DNA from: Janthinobacterium sp. J1-1 | Lineage (GTDB): Bacteria > Pseudomonadota > Gammaproteobacteria > Burkholderiales > Burkholderiaceae_D | Direction: 5' to 3' | Assembly (NCBI RefSeq): GCF_030944405.1 | Contig: NZ_CP132339.1 | Location: 5,766,001 to 5,830,000 of the forward strand | DNA length: 64,000 nt | Shown here: piece after piece, positions 43,386 to 51,325 of the stretch | How the letters are laid out: each line of letters opens with the position of its first letter | Position numbering within the stretch: position 1 is the stretch's first letter | Made by a program: the position numbers and the translations under genes | Notes under the pieces: model-generated | Told to the model about the DNA's origin: nothing | The model's database searches: none | The model's input: only the letters and a program-made list of their open reading frames with translations

Positions 43386-44528
43386 CTAACTCGTGCGCAG
43401 CAGCAGGAGCATCGCCAGCAGCGCGGCCGCCATGCCACCCAGGCTGATGAAGGGCAAGCCCCAGCCGGCGATCAGCGCGCCGCCGAGCAGCCCGCCGGCC
43501 GCCGTGCCCAGGTTGAACGAGGCGATATTCAGACCCGCCGCCACCGCCGCCACGCCGGGGTCAAGCTTCAGGGCCAAGCGCAGCAGCCGCATGGTCGACA
43601 GGGTGACGATGGCAAAGAACAGCAGGCCCAGGCTGCCGCACAGGGCCAGCATGGCCAAGGGCTGCGCACGCAACAGGTAAAAGCCCAGCAGATTGAGGGC
43701 CAGCGCGGCCAGCGCCAGCAGGGTCCAGCCGCGCGCGTGCGAGCCGTCGGCGAGCTGGCCGCCGAGCAGGTTGCCGCCGATGGCGCACACGCCAAAGCTC
43801 AGCATGGCGGCGCCCAGCCAGTTGGCGTCCAGCCCGCTGACCTGCAGCAAGAACGGCGAGATATACGTAAAAAAGCTGAAGGTGGCCACGCTGACCAGCG
43901 CCGCGATACCGGCCGCCAGCAGCATGGCCGGCTGCGACAGGGCGCGCAGGCTGGCCAGCGCGGACAAGGTCTGCGGCGGTTGAGCTGTCCTCGGCATGGC
44001 CCACAGCAGCCCCATGGCGCCGGCCAGCGCCAGCACGGCGATCGCGGCAAACACGGCGCGCCATGACCACAGTGCGCCGAGCCAGGTGCCCAGCGGCACG
44101 CCGCAAGCCAGTGCCAAAGTCAATCCCAGCCAGACGACAGCCAGCGCCCGTCCCGAGCGCGACGGTTCAACCAGCCTGGTGGCGGCGTTCGAGGCCACCG
44201 CCATGAACACGCCATGCGCCAGGCCGACCAGGAAGCGCAGCAACAGCAAGCTGGTCAAGCCCGGCGCAGCGGCCATGCCGACGCTGCCCACCGCCAGCAC
44301 CAGCATGGTGGCGGCCAATACACGCCGGTCGGACCGGCACGCCAGCAGCGCCGTCAGGATCGGCGCGCCGATGGCCGCGCCCAGCGCATAGGCGGCAATC
44401 GCGCCACCGGTCGCCGCCACGCTGGCGTGCAGCTCGCGCGCCATGCCGGACAACAGTCCGGCGGCGACAAATTCGGACAGGCCAAAGGCAAAGCTGCACA
44501 GCGACAGCAAATAGATGGCAATCGGCAT
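43386..44528 (-). CDS. MFS transporter (DHA1 / arabinose-efflux type)
   Basis: A 380-residue, 12-segment major facilitator transporter. The start region MPIAIYLLSLCSFAFGLSEFVAAGLL is typical of YdhP/AraJ-like efflux permeases; the loop 2-3 motif appears as LLACRSDRRVLAATM (about 57-71), and segment 4-5 includes GLAHGVFMAVASNAATRLV. Such proteins export drugs, sugars or metabolites by proton antiport; the substrate is unknown. The start at 44528 is the first ATG giving a membrane segment. A LysR regulator gene 81 bp upstream on the same strand may control it. Confidence 0.9.
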   Translation of the reverse strand: MPIAIYLLSLCSFAFGLSEFVAAGLLSGMARELHASVAATGGAIAAYALGAAIGAPILTALLACRSDRRVLAATMLVLAVGSVGMAAAPGLTSLLLLRFLVGLAHGVFMAVASNAATRLVEPSRSGRALAVVWLGLTLALACGVPLGTWLGALWSWRAVFAAIAVLALAGAMGLLWAMPRTAQPPQTLSALASLRALSQPAMLLAAGIAALVSVATFSFFTYISPFLLQVSGLDANWLGAAMLSFGVCAIGGNLLGGQLADGSHARGWTLLALAALALNLLGFYLLRAQPLAMLALCGSLGLLFFAIVTLSTMRLLRLALKLDPGVAAVAAGLNIASFNLGTAAGGLLGGALIAGWGLPFISLGGMAAALLAMLLLLRTS

Positions 44529-44609
44529 GATGACTCCTCGATACGAAACCACCATGCTGGCGCGTGCCAACTGATCTGTAAAATAGTTTGTTTGTCTCGG
44601 ATTGAGACG

Positions 44610-45524
44610 TCAAAAGTCTTGTTGTTCACCGGCAGAAAAGCGCAGCTGTGCCAGCAGCCGCTCGCGTACCGGCAAGGCCTGACGTGCATTCCACGCCATG
44701 GACAGATCCAGCCGCACCAGCGGCCCGGGCGCATCGGTGATCAACGGCAGCATCACGGCGCCGATTGGCAGCATGCCCGCCAGGCTGGCCGGCAGCAGCG
44801 CCACGCCAAAGCCGGCCGCCACCAGGCCGGCCACCGTTTGCAAGCGCCGCGCCTGCTGCACCACCTTCGGCACGAAACCGGCATGCAGGCACAGGCTGGC
44901 CAGCTGGTCGTGAAAGCCCTGCCCCAGGGCGCGCGGCGAGGCGACAAAGTCTTCGTCCTGCAACTCGGACAAGGCCACCGCCGGCCGCCCCGCCAGCCGA
45001 TGACCGGCCGGCAGCGCCGCCATGATCGCTTCGCCGGACAAGCGCTCGAACATCAGCGCCGGCGTACTGCGCCCCGGTGCGCGCAGCAGCGCGATATCGA
45101 GCTGGCCCGCTTCCAGCAGCTCCACCAGTTCCTGGGTCGGCGCTTCGCGCAGGGTCAGGTGCACATCGGGAAAATCGGCACGGAAGCGGCGCAAGGCATC
45201 GAGCACGTGGGCATACGGCGTGACCTGGATAAAACCCAGGCGCAAATGTCCGGCGCTGCCCTGCGCCACGCGGCGCGTCTCGGCCACGCCCTCTTCCAAG
45301 GCGAGCAATACTTGCCTGGCGGTGGCGAGAAAAGCCGTGCCGGCGGCCGTCAGGCCGACCTTGCGATTGCTGCGTTCGAACACCGCATAGCCCAGCTGGT
45401 CTTCCAGCCGCAGGATCGCCTGCGACAGCGGCGGCTGGGCCATGTGCAGCCGTTCGGCGGCGCGGCGGAAGTTCAGTTCTTCGGCCACCGCGATAAACTG
45501 GCGCAACAGCCGCGTTTCAATCAT
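44610..45524 (-). CDS. LysR-family transcriptional regulator
   Basis: A 304-residue regulator. The N-terminal winged helix-turn-helix (about 1-62) reads FRRAAERLHMAQPPLSQAI and RLEDQLGYAVFERSNRKVGL. The C-terminal co-inducer domain (about 90-295) has the usual HLRLGFIQVTPYAHVLDALR strand. LysR proteins normally activate a divergent gene; here the MFS gene is on the same strand downstream. Its start overlaps the trmJ stop by 4 bp (ATGA), so it may also be transcribed from the trmJ promoter, which is unusual. Confidence 0.92.
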   Translation of the reverse strand: MIETRLLRQFIAVAEELNFRRAAERLHMAQPPLSQAILRLEDQLGYAVFERSNRKVGLTAAGTAFLATARQVLLALEEGVAETRRVAQGSAGHLRLGFIQVTPYAHVLDALRRFRADFPDVHLTLREAPTQELVELLEAGQLDIALLRAPGRSTPALMFERLSGEAIMAALPAGHRLAGRPAVALSELQDEDFVASPRALGQGFHDQLASLCLHAGFVPKVVQQARRLQTVAGLVAAGFGVALLPASLAGMLPIGAVMLPLITDAPGPLVRLDLSMAWNARQALPVRERLLAQLRFSAGEQQDF

Positions 45525-46285
45525 CGCGGCTTTTTCGCCATCACCAGGATATGGCGGGCGATGCCGCGCAGGATATTGACTTCTTCCGTTTCCAGCCCGG
45601 TGCGTGAAAACAGGCGTTTCAGGCGCGGCATCAGTTTTTTCGGATTGTCGGCGTCGAGGAAATCGATGGCCACCAGCGCTTCCTGCAAATGCACATACAT
45701 GCCGTCGACCTGGGCCAGGCTGGCCGCGTCGCCATGGAAACCGACCGGGCTGGCCGCCTGAGAGTCACCCAAGGCGGCCACCCGGCATTCATAGGCGACT
45801 ACCTGCGCCGCCTGCGACAGGTTCAGCGAGGAGTATTCGGGGTTGGCAGGAATATTGATCAGCACATTGCACTGCTCGACGATCTCGTTGGGCAGGCCGA
45901 AGCGCTCGTTGCCGAAAATCACGGCCGCGTGCAGCTCGGTGCCGGCGGCCAGCTGGGCCGCAATCGCGCGCGGCGCGGTCACCGGCGGCGAAAATTCGCG
46001 CAGGCGGGCCGAGACGGCGGCCGCGTAGTTGCAGCCTTCCAGCGCCTCGGCGATCGAGCCGACGATGCGCGCGCGGGCCAGGATATCCTGCGCGCCGCTG
46101 GCAAAGGCCACCGCTTCCGGGTCGCTCAGGGCGTCGGCAAAGCGCGGGTTGACCAGCACCAGGTCGGAAAAGCCCATCGTTTTCATGGCCCGCGCGACGG
46201 CGCCGATATTGCCGGAACGGCTGGTCTCGACGAGGATAAATCGGAGGCGTTTGAAAAGAGACGTATTGATTTCGGGCAGATTCAT
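45521..46285 (-). CDS. trmJ: tRNA (cytidine/uridine-2'-O-)-methyltransferase TrmJ
   Basis: A 254-residue SPOUT-class enzyme that 2'-O-methylates position 32 in the anticodon loop of several tRNAs. The N-terminal SPOUT domain has VETSRSGNIGAVARAMKTMG (about 18-37), the SAM-knot motif AAVIFGNERFGLPNEIVEQC (about 128-147) and INIPANPEYSSLNLSQAAQV (about 151-170). The C-terminal helical tail completes the family length. It is divergent from suhB, an arrangement common in proteobacteria. Confidence 0.93.
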   Translation of the reverse strand: MNLPEINTSLFKRLRFILVETSRSGNIGAVARAMKTMGFSDLVLVNPRFADALSDPEAVAFASGAQDILARARIVGSIAEALEGCNYAAAVSARLREFSPPVTAPRAIAAQLAAGTELHAAVIFGNERFGLPNEIVEQCNVLINIPANPEYSSLNLSQAAQVVAYECRVAALGDSQAASPVGFHGDAASLAQVDGMYVHLQEALVAIDFLDADNPKKLMPRLKRLFSRTGLETEEVNILRGIARHILVMAKKPR

Positions 46286-46470
46286 TTAAAATAGCGCCAT
46301 TGCGCGGTATCGATACAGGAAATGTCGGGGACGACGTCACAAAACGCTGACGCCAGGCCGGGATTTTAACCACTTCGCCACCGCTTTGCTCTTTAATTCA
46401 TTCTTGCACTCCTGCGCTCCAGTACACACCGGTACTGCCGGGCGCTCGCGTGCTTTTAACGGAAGCTCAC

Positions 46471-47259
46471 ATGCACCCAATGCTCAATACGGCCATCAAG
46501 GCCGCCCGCCGCGCCGCCACCGTCATCAACCGCGCGTCTTTCGACCTCGACCGCGTCGTCGTCACGGAAAAACAACATAACGATTTCGTCACCGACGTCG
46601 ACCAGGCGGCCGAACAAGCCATCATCGAGGTGCTGTCCAAAGCCTACCCGGACCACGCGTTCCTGGGCGAGGAATCGGGCGCTTCCGCCAACTCGCACGA
46701 CGAGAATGAATTTCAGTGGATCATCGACCCGATCGATGGCACCACCAACTTTATCCACGGCTTCCCGCAATACTGCATCTCGCTGGCGCTGGCCCAGCGC
46801 GGCATCGTCACGCAAGCCGTGATCTATGACCCGGTACGCAACGACTTGTTTACGGCCAGCAAAGGCGCCGGCGCCTTCCTGAATGAAAAGCGCATCCGCG
46901 TCACCAAACTGGACCGCGTTGCCAACGCCATGCTGGGCACCGGCCACGGCGCCGGCCCGCGCGCGCTCGACGAATACCTCAAAATGTACGCCATCATGGG
47001 CGAACGCAGCCAGGGCGTGCGCAGCGCCGGCTCGGCCGCGCTGGACCTGGCCTACGTCGCCTGCGGCCGCCTCGACGGCTTCTATCAAAAGGGCCTGAAG
47101 CCGTGGGACATCGCCGCCGGCGCGCTGATGATCACGGAATCGGGCGGCATCGTCGGTGAATTCTCCGGCGAGTCGGACTATCTGTACAAGGGCGACGTGA
47201 TCGCCGCCAGCCCGAAAGTGTTTGGCCAGATGGTGAGTTTGCTGGCGCCATTTGCCTGA
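46471..47259 (+). CDS. suhB: Inositol-1-monophosphatase SuhB
   Basis: A 262-residue Mg-dependent phosphatase that dephosphorylates inositol-1-phosphate; the E. coli protein also takes part in rRNA transcription antitermination. Motifs: FLGEESG (about 66-72, metal ligand), WIIDPIDGTTNFIHGFP (about 85-101) and PWDIAAGALMITESGG (about 211-226). The start is the ATG at 46471, eight bases after GGAAG; seven upstream in-frame codons precede that site. It is divergent from trmJ and followed by a strong terminator. Confidence 0.95.
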   Translation: MHPMLNTAIKAARRAATVINRASFDLDRVVVTEKQHNDFVTDVDQAAEQAIIEVLSKAYPDHAFLGEESGASANSHDENEFQWIIDPIDGTTNFIHGFPQYCISLALAQRGIVTQAVIYDPVRNDLFTASKGAGAFLNEKRIRVTKLDRVANAMLGTGHGAGPRALDEYLKMYAIMGERSQGVRSAGSAALDLAYVACGRLDGFYQKGLKPWDIAAGALMITESGGIVGEFSGESDYLYKGDVIAASPKVFGQMVSLLAPFA

Positions 47260-47275
47260 TCATCATACGCAGCAT

Positions 47276-47302
47276 AAAAAACCGGCCTCGGCCGGTTTTT
47301 TT
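47276..47302. terminator. Bidirectional intrinsic terminator after suhB
   Basis: Stem AAAACCGGC / GCCGGTTTT around a short loop, flanked by A- and T-runs. It separates suhB from the convergent hydrolase gene. Confidence 0.9.
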
Positions 47303-47325
47303 ACGCCTGCTTGGCGTGAAGAAAA

Positions 47326-47979
47326 TCAATGCCCTTCGCTGGCGTTAAACATGGTCTTGGCGTAGATCAGGCCCAGGCCATAGCCGCCGCCGTGCGCCAC
47401 GGCCGTCGCCACGGTCTCATTGTAGGTCTCGCCACGGGCCCAGTCGCGCTGCAGTTCCAGCAGGTATTGCACCGACGTCATCGGCTGGGCGCCCGCCTGT
47501 ATCATGCGCTGCATCGCCATCTGGTGCGCTTCGTCCGACACGTCGCCGCTGGCGTCGGCGATCACATACACCTCGAAGCCCTGCTCCAAAGCCGACAATG
47601 CCGGGCCGACGATGCATACCGAGGTCCACAAGCCGGCCAGCACGATCTTGGCCTTGCCGTGGGCGTTGACGCGCTCGGCGATGCGCGGGTCTTCCCAGGT
47701 ATTCATGCTGGTGCGGTCGATCGGGGCCAGGTCCGGGAAGACCGACTGGATTTCGTTGAAGATGGGGCCGGAGAACGATTTTTCCGCCACCGTGGTCAGG
47801 ATCGTCGGCACCTTGAATTCAGACGCCGCTTTCGATACCAGCGCCGCGTTATTGCGCAGCAGGGCCAGGTCGATCGAGCGGGTGGCGAACGCCATCTGCG
47901 ACTGGTGGTCGATCATGATCAGGGTGTGGTCGTTCGGGGTCAGCAGTTTTTGAGCGGCTTGGGCGGTGGCGATAGGCAT
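47326..47979 (-). CDS. Isochorismatase-family cysteine hydrolase
   Basis: A 217-residue hydrolase of the isochorismatase-like fold, close to YcaC-type proteins. The catalytic Asp lies in LIMIDHQSQMAF (about 20-31), a Lys in TVAEKSFSGP and the nucleophile Cys in VLAGLWTSVCIVGPAL (Cys at about 117). The C-terminal part (GGGYGLGLIYAKTMF) is characteristic of the subgroup. The substrate is unknown; no isochorismate or siderophore synthesis genes are adjacent. The start is the ATG at 47977-47979. Confidence 0.92.
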   Translation of the reverse strand: MPIATAQAAQKLLTPNDHTLIMIDHQSQMAFATRSIDLALLRNNAALVSKAASEFKVPTILTTVAEKSFSGPIFNEIQSVFPDLAPIDRTSMNTWEDPRIAERVNAHGKAKIVLAGLWTSVCIVGPALSALEQGFEVYVIADASGDVSDEAHQMAMQRMIQAGAQPMTSVQYLLELQRDWARGETYNETVATAVAHGGGYGLGLIYAKTMFNASEGH

Positions 47980-48168
47980 GATGGCGTCCTTTGAATAGAA
48001 AAATAGTCGAAAAAATTGAATATGGTAAAGCGTGCTTCATGATGCTGAACTTCCCTGCTGTATCAGTGTGTGCCGAGCGAGTGCATGCAGTATGCAGCAA
48101 GCAGCGCATAACTTAAAACGCAAAGTTTGCGAAGTCATATTCGATTTTTTCGATTATTGTTTTCAGCC

Positions 48169-48199
48169 AAAAAAAAGCTGCCGAGACATCCGGCAGCTT
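48169..48199 (-). terminator. Intrinsic terminator of the Ig-like protein gene
   Basis: On the minus strand, stem AAGCTGCCG / CGGCAGCTT with a short loop is followed by a run of eight T residues. It is 19 bp downstream of the stop of the truncated Ig-like gene and marks its original 3' end. Confidence 0.88.
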
Positions 48200-48217
48200 G
48201 CAAGGCATGACTCTCCA

Positions 48218-48967
48218 TCAATCCGACACGGGATAGCTCTCGATGGTGGTGATGCCGGAAGGCGTGGTCACCTTGACCGTCAGCACGCCGTTGCGCGCAG
48301 TGTTCTGCTGGCAACTGGTGCCGACCTGGCCGACGTCGCTGATCATCTGCACCACATGGATCCAGTTGGCCGCCACTTCGCTGTCGTTGTTCGGCACGAT
48401 GATGTCGCGCGTGCCGACGATGACGCCATTGCTGGTGGAAAAATTGATGGTGGTGCCCGCCGGCAGCGGATTGCCGGGCAAGTCGATCGCCTGCCCCGTC
48501 ACGGCCGCGCGGTTGACCGGAAACACGGTCGGGTTGCTGTCGCGGATGGCGAGCGGGAAGCTGCGCACGGCGTTTTCAAACGCGGTGCCGTCGACGCAAT
48601 GGTCGAGCGCGATCGAGGTGCCGTTCAGCGGCGTGATGCGCGCAGTGCTGGTTGACAGCACCTGCACCAGGGCGCGGCGTACGTGGACAGTATTGGCGGC
48701 GGTGGTATTGACGCTGGAGGCGGCGCGCAGTACACCATTGTATTGCCCGTCACCAGTGGCGTTCCAGGCGCCGCTGCCGTTCGAATCGATATACGCTTCG
48801 CCGCTGGCGCGCGTGGCGTTGCCGGTGTTGTAGGCGTCGTCGCGGAAATCGGCATTGCTGCCCGTGACGGCGCGGTCATTGCGGAACGGTTCGCCCAGGT
48901 CGGCATAGCCTTCGCCCGCATCGTAGACATGGTTGCCGTTGGCGTCAGTGAAGCTTTCTTCGCCCAA
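48218..48967 (-). pseudogene. C-terminal stump of an Ig-like-repeat surface protein, 5' part deleted
   Basis: About 249 residues remain from the end of a larger protein. The surviving part has a Ca-binding-like FTDANGNHVYDAGEGYADLGE segment (first 30 residues, quoted in part), then an Ig-like beta-rich region with LPAGTTINFSTSNGVIVGT, and ends VTTPSGITTIESYPVSD. It resembles invasin/Big-domain proteins. No signal peptide or true start is present: the frame begins at a TTG exactly at the boundary with an IS4 remnant. The upstream portion is not found beyond the IS remnant, so it was deleted. Two Cys residues could form a disulfide. Confidence 0.8.
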
Positions 48968-49368
48968 CGTTCGGTGACCTCTACCATCAACGCTGGCGCA
49001 TCGAGGAAGCCTTCAAGCGTCTCAAACACCGACTCCATCTGGAGCACGTGACGGGACTGTCACAGCAGGCCCTGATGCAGAATCTCGCCGCCAAGGTACT
49101 GTGCGATAACCTGCAGGCGCTGGCGAACTGCGCCGCCGGCCAGCAACATGCATTGCCGCCGGACAGACACGTCAACCATACCTATGCCCATTCGGTACTC
49201 AAGCCGCTCTTGCCATCGTTGCTGCTTGGGCTGGCGGCAGCCCACTTGCTCACCGACGCGTTGGCGCTGATCGCCAAGCGAACGTTTAAACATCGCCCAG
49301 GACAATCAAAGTCAGGGCACACCAACGCCTACAAGCCCCATAAATACATGGCCTACAAGGCTGCCTGA
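48967..49368 (+). pseudogene. IS4-family transposase, C-terminal fragment
   Basis: The frame from 48967 encodes about 133 residues of transposase. It includes the complete YREK signature of IS4 transposases (Y-x2-R-x3-E-x6-K): Tyr at 48982, Arg at 48991, Glu at 49003 and Lys at 49024, in LYHQRWRIEEAFKRLKHRL. The Glu is the third residue of the DDE triad. The two Asp residues and the start are missing, so it cannot be active. The C-terminus (KPHKYMAYKAA) is intact. Confidence 0.88.
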
Positions 49369-49390
49369 TGGCAGCCTATCGCTTAACTTG
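48967..49390 (+). mobile_element. Remnant of an IS4-family insertion sequence (3' end)
   Basis: Only the 3' part of the transposase gene and a few bases beyond it remain. The left boundary coincides with the truncated Ig-like gene; the right boundary is uncertain because no terminal inverted repeat could be matched, and the position given is an estimate. Short palindromic sequence follows before the M56 gene. Confidence 0.75.
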
Positions 49391-49398
49391 GGTGGATT

Positions 49399-49427
49399 GG
49401 GTCGGACCCCATTCCTTGCTTTGGGGT
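49399..49427. repeat. Small palindromic sequence beside the IS remnant
   Basis: GGGTC-G-GACCC (49399-49409) overlaps a second hairpin ACCCC..GGGGT (49406-49427). The overlapping dyads look like a REP-type or IS-derived scar just after the M56 gene stop. No T-run follows in either direction, so it is a weak terminator at best. Confidence 0.4.
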
Positions 49428-49430
49428 TAA

Positions 49431-50846
49431 TTAACGGCCGAACTGCTCCTTGCGCATGCGCAGGGCGCGCGCGGTGGCGTTGGCGTCGAGGCCGGCCAGC
49501 CACTGTTGCGGGTCCTGCAGGCGCCCGTTGCGGCTGACCTGGAAATGCAGGTGCGGTCCCGTCGCCAGGCCGGTATCGCCCACCGTGCCGATGGCCTGCC
49601 CGGCCGTGACGGCCATGCCGGTCGTCAGCGTGACCCGGTCCAGATGGGCGTACAGCGACTCGATGCCGCCGCCATGGTCGATACGCACGGCCTTGCCCAG
49701 GCGCGCATCTTCGCTGACGCTGGCGATGCCGTCGGCCGCCGCATGCACCGGCGTGCCGCGCCGGGCGCCCAGGTCGATGCCGCGATGGCCTTGTGGCGTC
49801 ATCTGGCGCACCACGCCAAAGAACCCCGTGACGCGCATGGTGTCCAGCGGGTTGCGCCAGGCAGCTGGCGCAGTGAGCATGGCGGCGGGCGTGGCCGCCA
49901 CCGACCAGGCCAGTGCCGGCTGCAGCGCCAGGCTGGCCGCGCCGATGGCGCACAGCAGCAGCGCCGTCAGCGCGCGCAGCAGCGGATGCGGGCGCGCCTG
50001 GCCGTCGCGCAGATGGCTCAGGCGCTCCGCCATGCGGCCGCCGCCAAAGGCCAGGCCCGGCAGCGGCTGGGCCTGCAGGCCCAGCTGCTTCACCAGCGCC
50101 GCCGCATATTGCTGGCGCTCGCGGTGCTGCCGTCCGGCCAGCACCTGGCGGTCGCAGCCCAGTTCCTGCGCCCAGGCCAGCTTGCCCGCCAGCCAGCGCG
50201 CGGCCGGATTGAACCACAGCAGCGCCCGCAGCAAGGTTGCCAGCAAGAGCATCAGCGGATCGCGGCGGCGGGCATGGGTCAGCTCATGGGCGATCACCAG
50301 TTGCTGCTGCTCTGGGGTGAACTGCGCCAGGTGCGCCGGCAGCAGCAAGCGTGGCCGCCAGATTCCCACCAGCATCGGCGAAATCGGCGCGTCCACCTCC
50401 AGCACGTCGACGCCATGCAGCCGGCGCCGCCGCGCCAGCGCGAGCAAGGTGCGCAATATGGCGCGGCCACGCCGCCAGCGCCAGGCCGTGACAGCCACGC
50501 CCAGCAGATACACCAGGCCCCAGGCGGCCGGCACCAGCGCCAGCCAGGAAGCAGCGGAGGGCAGCGGGGCGGCTGGCGCATCGCTGGGCATCGTCACGTC
50601 GGGCGCCGCGCCGGCCAGCGCCACCGGCACGCTCAGCTCGGGCACCATGCTCAGCTGTTGCGTGTCGGGCAGCAGCGGCAGCACGAACGCGGCGGCCAGC
50701 ACCAGCTGCGCGACTAGCCAGACGCCGCGCTGGGCGGCCAGCGCGGGCCAGCGCCGTTGCGCCAGGCTCAGCAAACACCACAGCAACAGGCCGGTGACCA
50801 GGCAGGCGGCGCTGGCCTGCAGCAGCGTGAGAGAAAACAGCAGCAT
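49431..50846 (-). CDS. Fusion protein: BlaR1/M56 metallopeptidase plus M23 peptidoglycan endopeptidase
   Basis: A 471-residue inner-membrane protein. Membrane segments at about 5-30, 42-60 and 100-125 precede the M56 zinc site HELTH (187-191) with a further ligand Glu in AQELGCD (about 228). Another membrane segment follows (about 290-312). The C-terminal M23 (LytM) domain (about 336-455) has HRGIDLG (His354, Asp358), SLYAHLD (His401) and GPHLHFQV (His432, His434), all metal ligands of active endopeptidases. In BlaR1 the corresponding C-terminal domain is a beta-lactam sensor; here it is a wall hydrolase instead. It sits 3 bp after the BlaI gene, so the two form an operon. Confidence 0.9.
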   Translation of the reverse strand: MLLFSLTLLQASAACLVTGLLLWCLLSLAQRRWPALAAQRGVWLVAQLVLAAAFVLPLLPDTQQLSMVPELSVPVALAGAAPDVTMPSDAPAAPLPSAASWLALVPAAWGLVYLLGVAVTAWRWRRGRAILRTLLALARRRRLHGVDVLEVDAPISPMLVGIWRPRLLLPAHLAQFTPEQQQLVIAHELTHARRRDPLMLLLATLLRALLWFNPAARWLAGKLAWAQELGCDRQVLAGRQHRERQQYAAALVKQLGLQAQPLPGLAFGGGRMAERLSHLRDGQARPHPLLRALTALLLCAIGAASLALQPALAWSVAATPAAMLTAPAAWRNPLDTMRVTGFFGVVRQMTPQGHRGIDLGARRGTPVHAAADGIASVSEDARLGKAVRIDHGGGIESLYAHLDRVTLTTGMAVTAGQAIGTVGDTGLATGPHLHFQVSRNGRLQDPQQWLAGLDANATARALRMRKEQFGR

Positions 50847-50849
50847 CGC

Positions 50850-51227
50850 TTATTCCTTCGCGTCGAGTGGCCAGTCCTGCAGCAGTTGTTCCAGCTGCGC
50901 CAGCTCCTGCCGGTCGACCAGTTTGCTGCCGGTAAACATCGTCACCGGCAAGGGACTGTCCAGCTCCATCACGCGCCGGCCGAAATCATGGGCAAACGCG
51001 GCCAGGGTGGCCACCTTGTCGGCGCCGGTTTCATATACCTGCACGCCCTGCTCGCTGCGCTGCACCAGCATGCCTTTTTCCAGCATGCGCTCGACCGTCT
51101 TGCGGGTCGATGAAAACGACCAGCCCAGCTCGGCCTCCACGCTGGCGTGCAGCGCGCGCGCCGACAGCGGCTGGCCTTTCCACAGGGCTTTCAACAAGGT
51201 CAGTTCGGTAACGGATGGCGTGGCCAT
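50850..51227 (-). CDS. BlaI/MecI/CopY-family repressor
   Basis: A 125-residue winged-helix repressor. Its helix-turn-helix (about 8-70) has TELTLLKALWKGQPLSARAL and WSFSSTRKTVERMLEKGML; the C-terminal half is the dimer region with DRQELAQLEQLLQDW. In BlaR/BlaI systems the repressor is cleaved or released after the membrane peptidase senses damage, and here the next gene encodes an M56 peptidase. The start is the ATG at 51225-51227 after AAAGGAG; nine upstream codons are rejected. Paired operator-like repeats lie 35-85 bp upstream. Confidence 0.9.
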   Translation of the reverse strand: MATPSVTELTLLKALWKGQPLSARALHASVEAELGWSFSSTRKTVERMLEKGMLVQRSEQGVQVYETGADKVATLAAFAHDFGRRVMELDSPLPVTMFTGSKLVDRQELAQLEQLLQDWPLDAKE

Positions 51228-51261
51228 GGCACTCCTTTGCGGTAACATATGCAACGATTAT

Positions 51262-51278
51262 GCGACAACCGTCACATG
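51262..51278. promoter_or_regulatory. Operator-like repeat 1 upstream of the BlaI gene
   Basis: GCGACAACCGTCACATG, matching repeat 2 (51296-51312) at 15 of 17 positions, with a start-to-start spacing of 34 bp (about three helical turns). It lies in the 98-bp gap between the BlaI start and the MCP stop. Confidence 0.55.
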
Positions 51279-51295
51279 GTGCGCAAGCCATTTCC

Positions 51296-51312
51296 GCGAC
51301 AAGTGTCACATG
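51296..51312. promoter_or_regulatory. Operator-like repeat 2 upstream of the BlaI gene
   Basis: GCGACAAGTGTCACATG contains the dyad GACA-AG-TGTC, close in form to BlaI/MecI half-site palindromes (TACA..TGTA). With repeat 1 it suggests two-dimer autoregulation of the BlaI/M56-M23 operon. Confidence 0.55.
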
Positions 51313-51325
51313 CTTTTTATTTGCC

